From contig NZ_CP050192.1 of NCBI RefSeq assembly GCF_011694515.1, forward strand, positions 2,415,301 to 2,479,300: DNA of 64,000 nt, read 5' to 3'. Under the pieces are notes generated by a model. It was given only the letters and a program-made list of their open reading frames with translations, did no database searches and was not told where the DNA came from. Positions 16,596 to 24,556 of the stretch are shown piece after piece. The DNA comes from Mycobacterium sp. DL592. GTDB lineage: Bacteria > Actinomycetota > Actinomycetes > Mycobacteriales > Mycobacteriaceae. Position numbers and translations under genes: made by a program. The first letter of the stretch is position 1; every line of letters begins with the position of its first letter.

Positions 16596-17703
16596 GGTCC
16601 TCCTCGGCGAGCCGGGCGAAGGTCGCCATCTCCTCGGTGATGTCGATCCCGGTGGGACACCAGGCGATACAGCGCCCACATCCCACGCAGCCCGACGAGC
16701 CGAACTGGTCATGCCAGCTCGACAGCTTGTGGGTGAGCCAGTGCCGGTAGCGCGAGGGACCCGAGGTCCGCACCGGTCCCTCGTGGACGAAGGTGAAGTC
16801 GAGCTCGAAGCACGACGCCCATTCCGTCCACCGCTCGGCGTGCTCGCCGGTGAGGTCGGTGACATCAGAGGTGCTGGTGCAAAAGCAGGTCGGGCACACC
16901 ATGGTGCAGTTGCCGCAGGTCAAGCAGCGGCTGGCGACATCGTCCCAGTGCGGGGATTCACGTGACTCGGCGAGCAACCGGCGCAGGTCCACGTCGGGCA
17001 TGCGGCGCCCCATCAGGTCAGCCGCGGCCGCGACGTCATCGGCGGCTGCCGCGGTCTCGGCGCGTTCGGCCACCCGGTGCGGGACCGCGGCCAGCACCTC
17101 GGCGCCCGCCGCGCTGCCGGTCTCGACGAGGTAGGTCGGCTCCGGTCCGTCGAGGCGTTCGGTCAGCGCCAGGTCGTAGCCCGACCGGCAGCCCGGACCG
17201 GTGTCCATCGAGGCGCAGAAGCACAGGTTGCCTGGTTCGGTGCAGTTGACGGCGACCACGAAGGCCTGCCTGCGCCTGCCGACATAGGAGCCGTCTGGGT
17301 GCGCTCCGCCGGACAGCACCCGGTCGAGCACCCCGATGGCGGCCAGATCGCAGCCGTGTACGCCGAGGAAGGCGTACTTGGGTTCGGGCTCGGGCGTGTC
17401 GACGCCGTCAGGCCCGCACCCCCACACCTTCTGGCGGGGCGGGTGCAGGAACTGCTTCCACGACTGGGGGCCTGAGGAATGCCCGAACGCGGCGAGGTCG
17501 TCGCGGCGGCGCAACTGGTAGCTTCCCGGCGCGACGTCGACACCCCAGCCGTGAGGCAGGTCGTCGGCGCTTGCCAACTCGGCGACCACGATGGCGTTGT
17601 CGCGCACGGTGGGGCCGACAACGGTGTATCCCCGCCCGCTCAGCTCGTCGACGAGTCGGTGCAGACCCGCGCCGTCGAGGACGACGGTATCGCTGGGTGC
17701 CAT
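16588..17703 (-). CDS. Hydrogenase beta subunit, 4Fe-4S dicluster protein
   Basis: The 371-residue iron-sulfur subunit is of the HyhB/AsrA type. Two ferredoxin-like clusters are visible: CLTCGNCTMVCPTCFC (about 257-272) and CVGCGRCIAWCPTG (about 343-356). Extra cysteines lie in the N-terminal half (CGPDG, GVHGCDL, NLCFCASMDTGPGC). It is the first gene of the operon and probably the electron-entry module that docks on the gamma subunit. The upstream region, shared with the divergent pyruvate-kinase-like gene, holds a DosR-like 20-mer 57-76 bases before this ATG. Confidence 0.93.
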   Translation of the reverse strand: MAPSDTVVLDGAGLHRLVDELSGRGYTVVGPTVRDNAIVVAELASADDLPHGWGVDVAPGSYQLRRRDDLAAFGHSSGPQSWKQFLHPPRQKVWGCGPDGVDTPEPEPKYAFLGVHGCDLAAIGVLDRVLSGGAHPDGSYVGRRRQAFVVAVNCTEPGNLCFCASMDTGPGCRSGYDLALTERLDGPEPTYLVETGSAAGAEVLAAVPHRVAERAETAAAADDVAAAADLMGRRMPDVDLRRLLAESRESPHWDDVASRCLTCGNCTMVCPTCFCTSTSDVTDLTGEHAERWTEWASCFELDFTFVHEGPVRTSGPSRYRHWLTHKLSSWHDQFGSSGCVGCGRCIAWCPTGIDITEEMATFARLAEEDHE

Positions 17704-17759
17704 GCCGCCATCGTCGCGTACGACGATGGGCTTGCGCGTGGGTCATTCGGGGTACCGGT

Positions 17760-17779
17760 GAGGGGCCTAAAGTCACATC
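17760..17779. promoter_or_regulatory. DosR/DevR-like box in the hydrogenase divergon
   Basis: The 20 bases GAGGGGCCTAAAGTCACATC match the known DosR consensus TTSGGGACTWWAGTCCCSAA at 13 of 20 positions, including the conserved GGG-CT-AAAGTC core, and the site is a degenerate palindrome. It is 57 bases upstream of the hydrogenase beta start. Its centre is about 59 bases upstream of the predicted start of the divergent pyruvate-kinase-like transcript, a normal DosR distance. Functional assignment is inference. Confidence 0.55.
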
Positions 17780-17815
17780 GCCCCAATCGTTCACCCAACC
17801 GCAACCTGGCCTCAC

Positions 17816-17821
17816 TAGCGT
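17816..17821 (+). promoter_or_regulatory. Candidate -10 element for a leaderless pyruvate-kinase-like mRNA
   Basis: TAGCGT fits the mycobacterial TANNNT -10 pattern and ends 7 bases before the ATG at 17829, which would make the transcript leaderless. No -35 consensus is present at the right distance. This suits an activator-dependent promoter. Confidence 0.45.
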
Positions 17822-17828
17822 CGCGGAC

Positions 17829-19688
17829 ATGTCTGCCGAAACCGACCAGCTGGAGTGCCTGCAGCGCGATATCGACGTGCTGCTCGACCGGCTGGCCGAG
17901 GCAGAACTCCGATGGCAACCGTGGATCGCTCCGGTTACTCCCGGAAACCGTTGCAGTGCAATTAATCTCGTGCATTACTGGGCTTTGCGACAGTGCGATC
18001 TGCGGGACCTGCAGCACCGGCTGGCCGAGCTCGGCCTGTCATCGCTCGGCCGCAGCGAAGCTCACGTCCAGGCGACTCTGCGGTCGGTGGCGGCAGCGAT
18101 CTCGGCGATGCTGGGCCGCGGCTGGCAGGCGCCCGGTGCGGCCACCGTCAGCGCGCAGGACGGCGCGAACCTACTCGCCCGCAATGCCGACACCCTGCTC
18201 GGCCCGGCCGCCGAGGACCGCGCCGCACGGATCATGGTGACCCTGCCGTCCGAAGCGGCAGGCGATGCACGTCTGGTGCGTGCACTGGTCGACGCGGGGA
18301 TGCGGATCGCCAGAATCAACTGCGCGCACGACGACGAAACCGCTTGGAAGACAATGGCCGCCAACGTCAGGTCGGCGGCGGCCGCCGCCGGCCGGCCGTG
18401 CCTGATCGCGATGGACCTCGCCGGGCCGAAGTTGCGAACCGGGCCGCTGCAGGGTGGCCCGCAGGTGGTGCGCCTGCACCCCAGCCGCAATGCCCGCGGC
18501 CAGGTCGTCGCGGCCGCCCGCGGCTGGCTGACCTCAGCTCAGCGACCGGCCCGCGCCCCCGAACCCGGCCTGGTCACCGTGCCCGTCGACCCGGAGTGGC
18601 TGGCCCGCCGCGTCGAAGGCGAGGAGTTGCTCCTGCACGACACGCGCGGGTCCAAACGGCGGCTGCTGGTCGCGGCCGCGGCCCCGGGTGGTTTCGTCAT
18701 CACGACCGAGAAGACGACGTATCTGGAGTCCGGGACGGTGCTCAAGAGCAGAGGCCCCGGAGGGCACGAGCGAAGCGACTCGGGGAACAATAAAGGCGCG
18801 AAGAAACGGGGCGTGGTCGGCCCGCTCCCGGTCACCGAGCAGAGCATCGACCTGGCGGCCGGCGACGTCATCCGCCTCACACGCGACTGTGCCCCCGCAC
18901 CCGCCGACGACGAGCCACCCCACATCGGCTGCACGTTGCCGGAGTTGTTCGACAGCGCCGAAGTCGGCGAACGAATCTTCTTCGACGACGGCAAGATCGG
19001 CGGTGAGGTGGTGGCCATCGCGCCCGACAGCATCGACGTCCACATCGACCATCCGCCGTATGGCACCGCGAAACTCCATGCGGGCCGGGGCATCAACGCC
19101 CCCGACACCGACCTGACGGTGTCGGCGCTGACCGACAAGGACCTGGCCGACCTGGCCACGGTCGTCGCGGTCGCCGACATCGTCCAGTTCTCGTTCGTCC
19201 GCGAACCCGCCGACGTAATCCGGTTGTTCGACGAACTGGCCCGGCTCGGCGACACCGAACTGGGAGTGGTCCTCAAGATCGAAACCCGGCTCGCCTTCGA
19301 GCATCTGCCGCAACTGATGCTGACCGCCATGCGGCGCAACCGGGTCGGGGTGATGATCGCCCGCGGCGACCTGGCAGTGGAGTGCGGTTACGAGCGGATG
19401 GCCGAAGTCCAGGAGGAGACGCTGTGCCTATGCGAGGCGGCGCACCTGCCGGTCATCTGGGCGACCCAGGTCCTTGAGCAACTCGCCAAGACGGGCCTGC
19501 CGTCGCGGGCCGAGATCAGTGACGCCGCAATGGCCGAGCGAGCCGAATGCGTGATGCTGAACAAGGGCCCCTATGTCACCGACGCGGTGCTGACCCTCGA
19601 CGACATCCTGGGCCGGATGGCCGGCCACGAGTACAAGAAGAATTCGCTGCTACGCACTCTGCACTCCTGGTCGGCCGCCGGACTGTAG
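17829..19688 (+). CDS. Pyruvate-kinase-like protein with N-terminal extension
   Basis: The 619-residue protein has roughly 130 residues of helical N-terminal extension before a pyruvate-kinase barrel. Recognisable motifs are VDAGMRIARINCAHDD, IAMDLAGPKLRTG (about 198-210), LKIETRLAF (catalytic Lys and Glu), MIARGDLAVECG, and the C-terminal WATQVLEQLAK...SRAEISDAAMAERAECVMLNKGP. The usual allosteric C-terminal domain is missing, and a lid-like insertion carries an odd, repeat-derived segment (see 18755-18810). Key residues for PEP and metal are present, so kinase activity is possible, but substrate specificity may differ from the housekeeping enzyme. It is divergent from the hydrogenase operon with the DosR-like box between them, suggesting a shared hypoxic regulon. 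The stop abuts the next gene's stop. Confidence 0.85.
   Translation: MSAETDQLECLQRDIDVLLDRLAEAELRWQPWIAPVTPGNRCSAINLVHYWALRQCDLRDLQHRLAELGLSSLGRSEAHVQATLRSVAAAISAMLGRGWQAPGAATVSAQDGANLLARNADTLLGPAAEDRAARIMVTLPSEAAGDARLVRALVDAGMRIARINCAHDDETAWKTMAANVRSAAAAAGRPCLIAMDLAGPKLRTGPLQGGPQVVRLHPSRNARGQVVAAARGWLTSAQRPARAPEPGLVTVPVDPEWLARRVEGEELLLHDTRGSKRRLLVAAAAPGGFVITTEKTTYLESGTVLKSRGPGGHERSDSGNNKGAKKRGVVGPLPVTEQSIDLAAGDVIRLTRDCAPAPADDEPPHIGCTLPELFDSAEVGERIFFDDGKIGGEVVAIAPDSIDVHIDHPPYGTAKLHAGRGINAPDTDLTVSALTDKDLADLATVVAVADIVQFSFVREPADVIRLFDELARLGDTELGVVLKIETRLAFEHLPQLMLTAMRRNRVGVMIARGDLAVECGYERMAEVQEETLCLCEAAHLPVIWATQVLEQLAKTGLPSRAEISDAAMAERAECVMLNKGPYVTDAVLTLDDILGRMAGHEYKKNSLLRTLHSWSAAGL
18755..18810 (+). 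repeat. In-frame repeat-like insertion in the pyruvate-kinase-like gene
   Basis: The segment encoding PGGHERSDSGNNKGAKKR contains GAGCGAAGCGACTCGGGGAA followed by CAATAAAGGCG. It interrupts an otherwise normal family region (KSRG...GVVGPLP) with hydrophilic, low-complexity sequence. CCCCG and CGGGG at its ends can pair. A related pattern, including CAATAGGCG, occurs in murF at about 35046-35106. Interpretation as a dispersed repeat is inference. Confidence 0.5.
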
Positions 19689-21068
19689 TCAGAGCACGCC
19701 GGGCGCGGGGTCGTGACCGAGCTGGTGGGCCAGCGCGTCGTCGACAGTGGGGTGGCGGAACCGGTGCCCGAGCGCCTGCAGCTTCGTCGGCAGCACCCGC
19801 TGATCTGCCTCGGCCAGTTCCCGCGCACCCTGCTCGCCGAGCAACACCCGCGGCCCGATCGACGGGACCGGCAGCAGCGCAGGCCGGTGCAGGGTCTTGG
19901 CGAGCACCGCGGTGTACTCGCTGTTGCGCACCGGGTTCGGCCCGACGGCGTTGACCGGGCCGGACAGCCGGTCGTCGTAGAGGGCGCGGTAGTACACGTC
20001 GAGCAGGTCGTCGATACCGATCCACGACAGCCACTGCCTGCCACTGCCCAGCCGGCCGCCCAGCCCGGCGGCGAACAGCGGGCGCAGCAGCCGCAGGGTG
20101 CCGCCCGCGGCGGACTGCACGATGCCGGTGCGCACCACGACAGTGCGTACCCCCGCGTCGGCGGCCGGGGCGGTGGCCGCTTCCCAGTCCGCGACCACAT
20201 CGGCAAGGAATCCGTCACCGTGGGCGCTGTCTTCGCACAGCAGCGCGTCGCCGCGGTCGTATCCGTAGATGCCGATCGCTGACGCGCTGACGAAGGCACG
20301 CAGCGAACTGCCGGATTCGGCGGCCAGCGCAGCCAGCTTGCGGGTGGGCTCGATGCGGGAGTCGCGAATCGCCACGCGATGCTTGTCGGTGAACCGCCCG
20401 GCGATCGACTCACCGGCCAGGTGGACCACGGCGTCGACCCCGTCGAGCAGATCCGGCGCGGGATCGCTTGGATCCCAACGCCGTTCGTCTGAGTTCTGCG
20501 GCTCGCGCCGAACCAGTCGGATCACCCGGTGCCCGCCGGTGGACAGGAACGCGGCCAGTGCCGTGCCGACCAGACCGGACGAGCCGGTGATGGCGACCGT
20601 GAGGCGGTCCGCACCGGCCAGGGCCGCATCGCGGTGCGCAGCGAGGTCGTCGGCCAGTTGCCGGTGGCGATAGGCGAAGGTGGAGCGCAGCGCCGCGCCG
20701 GGCACCGTGGTGTCGACCTCGTCGTGGACCCTGGTGGCACCGTCGCCGGCGTCGCTGAAGCGGTGGGTGTGTCGCCACCAGCCGATGACCCGCGGCGGCA
20801 GCGTCATCAACCCATCCGAGGACAGCACGTCGCGGAACTGATACGGCGGGTCGTAACCGGTCGGGTCGTGCCGGGCGATCCAGCGCAGCCCGGCAGGCAA
20901 TCCCAGGATGGCCACCCCGTCGGCAAGCGAGTCGGTTTCGGCGACGACCCGCATCGGCTGCCACGGCGGGACCAGCCGGCGCATCGCACCCGGCCGGGTG
21001 TGCCAGGCGAACACCTCGTCGAGCGGATGGTCGACGATGCTCGCGTATTCAATACCCACGTGTGACAT
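19689..21068 (-). CDS. SRPBCC-SDR fusion, TIGR01777-type epimerase family protein
   Basis: The 459-residue protein has two domains. Residues 1-150 are an SRPBCC/START-like ligand pocket (YASIVDHPLDEVFAWHTRPGAM at the start, with the usual W-R-H-T-H and DEVDTTVPG strands). Residues about 156-450 are an extended-SDR/epimerase domain with VAITGSSGLVGTALA as the NAD(P) loop, VVHLAGESIAGR, VSASAIGIYGYD and RTGIVQS. This arrangement resembles the mycobacterial Rv2216-type proteins and the YfcH/SDR39U1 family. Catalytic function is unknown. It is convergent with the pyruvate-kinase-like gene, with stop codons directly adjacent, and is the last accessory gene before the conserved dcw region. Confidence 0.88.
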   Translation of the reverse strand: MSHVGIEYASIVDHPLDEVFAWHTRPGAMRRLVPPWQPMRVVAETDSLADGVAILGLPAGLRWIARHDPTGYDPPYQFRDVLSSDGLMTLPPRVIGWWRHTHRFSDAGDGATRVHDEVDTTVPGAALRSTFAYRHRQLADDLAAHRDAALAGADRLTVAITGSSGLVGTALAAFLSTGGHRVIRLVRREPQNSDERRWDPSDPAPDLLDGVDAVVHLAGESIAGRFTDKHRVAIRDSRIEPTRKLAALAAESGSSLRAFVSASAIGIYGYDRGDALLCEDSAHGDGFLADVVADWEAATAPAADAGVRTVVVRTGIVQSAAGGTLRLLRPLFAAGLGGRLGSGRQWLSWIGIDDLLDVYYRALYDDRLSGPVNAVGPNPVRNSEYTAVLAKTLHRPALLPVPSIGPRVLLGEQGARELAEADQRVLPTKLQALGHRFRHPTVDDALAHQLGHDPAPGVL

Positions 21069-21103
21069 TCGGAGCCGCGGTCCGACCGGATTGCTCCGCT
21101 GAG

Positions 21104-21544
21104 TCAGCGACGGTCGGTGTCCTCGGTCACGTCCGGCTCGCCGGCGGTCTCCACGGGATGGACGGCGGCCTCTTCGGCCGGTTCCGGCAGTTCGGGTTCG
21201 TCGTCGCTGGGCAGATCGGCCTCGGGATCCTCGGACACCACCTCATCGGGGTGCTGCTCCTCGGCGAGCTCGTCTGCCGGGTAGTCCGCGTCGAACGTCG
21301 AGTAGGTGGACTCGACGACGTCCTCGTCGGAATAGGCAATCGCCGGCTCCTCGGCGGGCTCCGGGTCGGGCGCGGCGGCGGGACCGCCATGCTGACGCTC
21401 GCGGATCGCGTCCACGATCAGCAGGATCACCCCGAGCACGCTGGCGGCAATGCACACCCACGCGACGAGCTCATTGCTGGTGACGACCGCGGTGACCAGG
21501 GCCGCGAGGCCGACCACCGCCAGTACGAGCGCAACGATCAGCAT
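21104..21544 (-). CDS. Two-helix membrane protein with acidic tail, Rv2144c-like
   Basis: The 146-residue protein has two N-terminal membrane helices (LIVALVLAVVGLAALVTAVV, about 2-21, and VAWVCIAASVLGVILLIVDAI, about 27-47). A basic turn RERQH follows, then a 95-residue tail very rich in Glu, Asp, Pro and Ala with no stable fold. Position next to wag31 and topology match M. tuberculosis Rv2144c. The acidic tail is cytosolic if the helices form a hairpin. The function is not known. Location in the division cluster suggests a role at the division site or pole, which is inference only. Confidence 0.85.
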   Translation of the reverse strand: MLIVALVLAVVGLAALVTAVVTSNELVAWVCIAASVLGVILLIVDAIRERQHGGPAAAPDPEPAEEPAIAYSDEDVVESTYSTFDADYPADELAEEQHPDEVVSEDPEADLPSDDEPELPEPAEEAAVHPVETAGEPDVTEDTDRR

Positions 21545-21616
21545 CGATCAACCTCCGGCAGCCAGATCAAGGTTGGATTCGGACACGTGGCCCGACGGAC
21601 CTGCCCGACGGAAGGC

Positions 21617-22435
21617 TTAGTTGTTACCCCGGTTGAACTGGTTGAACCCGCCGCCGTCGGTGGCTGCGCCGGAGTCGACCGGTGCCGCCGACCCACGCTG
21701 GCCCAGCTCCTCGAGCTGCGACTCGAGGTAGGTCTTGAGCCGGGTGCGGTACTCGCGCTCGAAGGTGCGCAGCTGCTCGAGCCGGCCCTCCAGGACGGTC
21801 CGCTGCTGGTTGATGGTGCCCATGATCTCCGAGTGCTTACGCTCGGCGTCCGCCTGCAGTGCGTCGGCCTTCTCCTGGGCCTGCCGCAGCTGGGTTTCCG
21901 AGCGGGTCTGCGCGTCGGCGAGCATCGCTTCGGAGCGCTGCTTGGCATCGGCGACCGTGGTCTCGGCGGTGTGCCGGGCCTCGGAGAGGATCTGGTCGGC
22001 ATTGGCGCGCGCGTCGGCGAGCAGCTTGTCGGCCTCGGCCTTGGCGGTGCCCGTCAACCGGTCGGCGGTGTCCTGGGCCAGGCTCAGCACCCGGGCCGCC
22101 TTGATCGCCTGCTCCTCGGTGACCGACGGCGACGGCGCGGGAGCGGGGGCGGGCTGCGCGACGGGCGCCGGGGCTGGTTCGGGTTCCGGCTCGGGCTGGT
22201 AGAGCGGGATCGCCTGAGTGGGCTGCGGTACACCGCCGCCGGCACGGGCCGAGGCCAGCTCCTGATCGAGCTCACTGACCCGCTGACGCAGATCGGAGTT
22301 CTCCTCGATCAGGCGGGTGAGCTCGTTCTCCACCAGGTCGAGAAACGCGTCGACCTCGTCCTCGTTGTAACCGCGCTTGCCGATCGGTGGCTTGCTGAAC
22401 GCCACATTGTGCACGTCGGCCGGTGTAAGTGGCAT
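21617..22435 (-). CDS. wag31: DivIVA-family polar growth protein Wag31
   Basis: The 272-residue polar scaffold directs apical peptidoglycan and mycomembrane synthesis in mycobacteria. The N-terminal DivIVA domain ([20 protein letters not shown], with [13 protein letters not shown]) binds membrane and forms a dimeric coiled coil to about residue 64. A Pro/Ala/Glu-rich linker (about 66-106) follows, then a long coiled coil (about 107-250) rich in A-D-x-x repeats. The end is [12 protein letters not shown]. Thr73 in VPQPTQAIP corresponds to the PknA-phosphorylated Thr73 of M. tuberculosis Wag31. It is the last core gene of the dcw run. Its 221-base upstream region is unusually AT-rich for this genome and probably holds its own promoter. 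Confidence 0.98.
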   Translation of the reverse strand: MPLTPADVHNVAFSKPPIGKRGYNEDEVDAFLDLVENELTRLIEENSDLRQRVSELDQELASARAGGGVPQPTQAIPLYQPEPEPEPAPAPVAQPAPAPAPSPSVTEEQAIKAARVLSLAQDTADRLTGTAKAEADKLLADARANADQILSEARHTAETTVADAKQRSEAMLADAQTRSETQLRQAQEKADALQADAERKHSEIMGTINQQRTVLEGRLEQLRTFEREYRTRLKTYLESQLEELGQRGSAAPVDSGAATDGGGFNQFNRGNN

Positions 22436-22656
22436 TGCCTGCCCCCTCGAGTCTGGACGGTCGAACCGATGTCAAAGTGTAGAACGCGTGTCGCGTTCAT
22501 CGTGCCGTACTGTAACTGGCGTCCATCCTGTCACACCAGAACCGTCGGTTGCGCCCGAGACTAATAATTAAGAGCGAATTTCAAAGTTTTGGTACCCCGC
22601 AGCTCGGCGCGCCTAACCGGATTCGCCCGCCTGGTGAGGTAAGTTGCCCCGCCCTG

Positions 22657-22956
22657 TCAGGCCGCTGCGGCCGCCGCGTTGAAGGCCAATTGCATCCCGA
22701 TGAACGCAACCAGCAGCAGCACCATGATCGACAGGTCGAAACGCACCGCACCGATCGTCAACTGCGGAATCAGGCGCCGCAAGAGTTTCACCGGAGGGTC
22801 GGTCACCGTCATGATCGCCTCGAGGACGACCACGGTGAGGCCGCGCGGCTGCCAGTCCCTGGCGAACGAACGAATGAACTCCACCACGACCCGGGCGATG
22901 AGCAGCAGCCAGAAGATGAACAGCGCGAAACCCAGGATTTCGAAGAACAGCGCCAA
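22657..22956 (-). CDS. YggT family membrane protein
   Basis: The 99-residue integral membrane protein is of the YggT/YlmG family, found next to sepF in many Gram-positive division clusters. Two hydrophobic segments (about 5-27 and 73-95) flank the conserved cytosolic stretch VLEAIMTVTDPPVKLLRRLIP, with the family's D-P-x-x-x-x-R-R-x-I-P pattern. It corresponds to Rv2146c. Its role is linked to division or membrane-protein biogenesis but is not defined. It lies 130 bases downstream of sepF, separated by two hairpins, and 221 bases upstream of wag31. Confidence 0.95.
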   Translation of the reverse strand: MALFFEILGFALFIFWLLLIARVVVEFIRSFARDWQPRGLTVVVLEAIMTVTDPPVKLLRRLIPQLTIGAVRFDLSIMVLLLVAFIGMQLAFNAAAAAA

Positions 22957-23001
22957 CTAAAGCCGGTCCTTAACTAACAGCGGATGTGACATTGCCGACA
23001 T

Positions 23002-23020
23002 CGCTGGCATGTCTCCAGCG
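23002..23020 (-). terminator. Weak hairpin between sepF and yggT
   Basis: CGCTGG and CCAGCG form a 6-base stem around a 7-base loop. It lies between the sepF stop and the yggT start, without a T run, and could be a weak attenuator. Evidence is structural only. Confidence 0.3.
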
Positions 23021-23060
23021 TGACGCAGCCAGCCTACCTACTCGGCGTGGGAGCCGCCGG

Positions 23061-23079
23061 GCCGGCAACCGTTGCCGGC
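23061..23079 (-). terminator. Hairpin just after sepF
   Basis: GCCGGCAA and TTGCCGGC form a perfect 8-base stem with a 3-base loop, 7 bases beyond the sepF stop. There is no U tract. It may reduce read-through from the mur-fts operon into yggT or stabilise the sepF 3' end. Confidence 0.45.
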
Positions 23080-23086
23080 GCCGGGT

Positions 23087-23755
23087 TCACTGATAGCTGT
23101 AGAAGCCGGCTTCAGCGATGCGGCGGCGCTCCTCGGCGGTGACGTCGACATCGGCCGGAGAAAGCAGGAACACCTTGGTGGCGACCTTGTCGAACGAGCC
23201 GCGCAGGGCGAAGGCCAGGCCGGCGGCGAAATCCACCAGACGCTTGGCGTCGGCGTTGTCCATCGAGACCAGGTCCATGATCACCGGCTGGCCGTCACGG
23301 AAACGCTCGCCGATGGTGCGGGCCTCGCTGTAGTCCTTGGGGCGCAGCGTGGTGATCTTCGACATCGGGCTGCCGGCCTCGAACAGTTCGGCCATCCGGC
23401 GAGGGTCCATCGCCAGGGCGCCGCGGGTCGACCCGCGCAGGGAACCGAACCGCGAGGGGCGCGGCATGTCGTCGAACTCACGCGGGCGGAACCGCGGCTC
23501 GTCGGCGTAGCTGCGGAACCCGCCGGTGGCCGGGGCGTCGTACTCGCCGCGCGGGTCGTCGTATTCACGGGCGGCGCGCGGCTCGCGGTCGTCGTAACGA
23601 CCGGCGCGCTCGTAGCCTTCGTCGGCGAAACGCTCACCGCGACGGGCGTATCCGCCGCGGGCGGTGCCGCGGTCGTCGTCGTCGTAGTACTCGTCGTCGT
23701 AATCGTCCATCGGGGCCATCCCGAAGTAGGCCTTGACCTTGTGGAGAGTGCTCAT
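23087..23755 (-). CDS. sepF: Cell division protein SepF
   Basis: The 222-residue Z-ring membrane anchor matches Rv2147c. The N-terminus [15 protein letters not shown] forms the membrane-binding amphipathic helix. A long charged, Tyr/Asp/Arg-rich disordered linker (about 16-125) follows. The C-terminal SepF domain is about 128-215 ([49 protein letters not shown]), which dimerises and binds the FtsZ C-terminal peptide. The last residues AEAGFYSYQ are typical of mycobacterial SepF. It lies 63 bases downstream of yggS in the division operon. Mycobacteria lack FtsA and ZipA, so SepF is the main known anchor of FtsZ. Confidence 0.97.
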   Translation of the reverse strand: MSTLHKVKAYFGMAPMDDYDDEYYDDDDRGTARGGYARRGERFADEGYERAGRYDDREPRAAREYDDPRGEYDAPATGGFRSYADEPRFRPREFDDMPRPSRFGSLRGSTRGALAMDPRRMAELFEAGSPMSKITTLRPKDYSEARTIGERFRDGQPVIMDLVSMDNADAKRLVDFAAGLAFALRGSFDKVATKVFLLSPADVDVTAEERRRIAEAGFYSYQ

Positions 23756-23818
23756 CGCTGGACCCTTCTTGAGCGTGAAGTTCGGTGTCTGTGATGAAGA
23801 TGTGACTGGAGTGACTAC

Positions 23819-24556
23819 TCAGGGAGACGTTAGAGGACGATTTCCCATAAGCGCTGTACCGACACGCACACACGTTGATCCGTGTCGCACGGCGGCTTCC
23901 AGATCGCCCGACATGCCCGCGGACAGCTCGGTGGCCTGCGGATGGCGGCCCAGTACCCGCTGGTGTTCGGCGGCCAGCGCCGAGAATGCGGCGTCGGGAT
24001 CGGCGCCCAGTGGCGGGATCGCCATCAGCCCGACCAGTCGCAGCCCGTCGGCGCCTGCGATCTGATCGCACATCGCGTCAACCCCGGCCCGATCGCCGAT
24101 GTCGACGCCGCCGCGCGCCGTGTCCCCGTCGAGGCTGATCTGCAGGAACACCCGCACCGGCGTGGACCGCACCCCGTCAGCGATCGCCTGCTGCACACCG
24201 CGATCCAGCGCGGCGGCCACCTTGGCCGTCGACAGCGAGTGGACCGTATCCGCCCACACCGCAATGCTTTTGGCTTTGTTGCGCTGAATCTGGCCGACCA
24301 TGTGCCAGTGCAGGTCGCGCGCCCCGGTCGCGGTCTGCACCTCGGCGATCTTGGCCGACGCCTCCTGCTCACGGGATTCGCCGAAGGACCGGCACCCCAG
24401 CCGCCAGAGAATCTCGACATCGCTGGCCGGAAAGAACTTGGTGATCGGCAGCAGCTCGATGTCGGCGGCATCGCGGCCCGCTGCCGACGCCGCGGCGGCC
24501 AGCCTGTCGCGCAGCCCGGTCAGCGCCGCGGCGAGTTCGGATTCGCGATCGCTCAT
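23819..24556 (-). CDS. YggS/PLPBP family pyridoxal-phosphate homeostasis protein
   Basis: The 245-residue protein has a PLP-binding alanine-racemase-like barrel without a second domain, corresponding to Rv2148c. The PLP lysine is Lys40 in LLPITKFFPASD. FGESREQEASAK, LHWHMVGQIQRNKAK, SGLMAIPP-type VGLMAIPPLG and LSAGMSGDLEAAVRHGST with VRVGTALMG are the family blocks that cradle the phosphate. The family buffers PLP and affects amino-acid metabolism. The ATG at 24556 overlaps the stop of the upstream yfiH gene by 4 bases, so translation is coupled. Confidence 0.94.
   Translation of the reverse strand: MSDRESELAAALTGLRDRLAAAASAAGRDAADIELLPITKFFPASDVEILWRLGCRSFGESREQEASAKIAEVQTATGARDLHWHMVGQIQRNKAKSIAVWADTVHSLSTAKVAAALDRGVQQAIADGVRSTPVRVFLQISLDGDTARGGVDIGDRAGVDAMCDQIAGADGLRLVGLMAIPPLGADPDAAFSALAAEHQRVLGRHPQATELSAGMSGDLEAAVRHGSTCVRVGTALMGNRPLTSP

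Noticed and set aside
22436..22656. Specific wag31 promoter elements in the AT-rich region
   Set aside because: TTGAAA, TAGTCT and TACAGT are all present, but no pair has convincing spacing, so no site was annotated.
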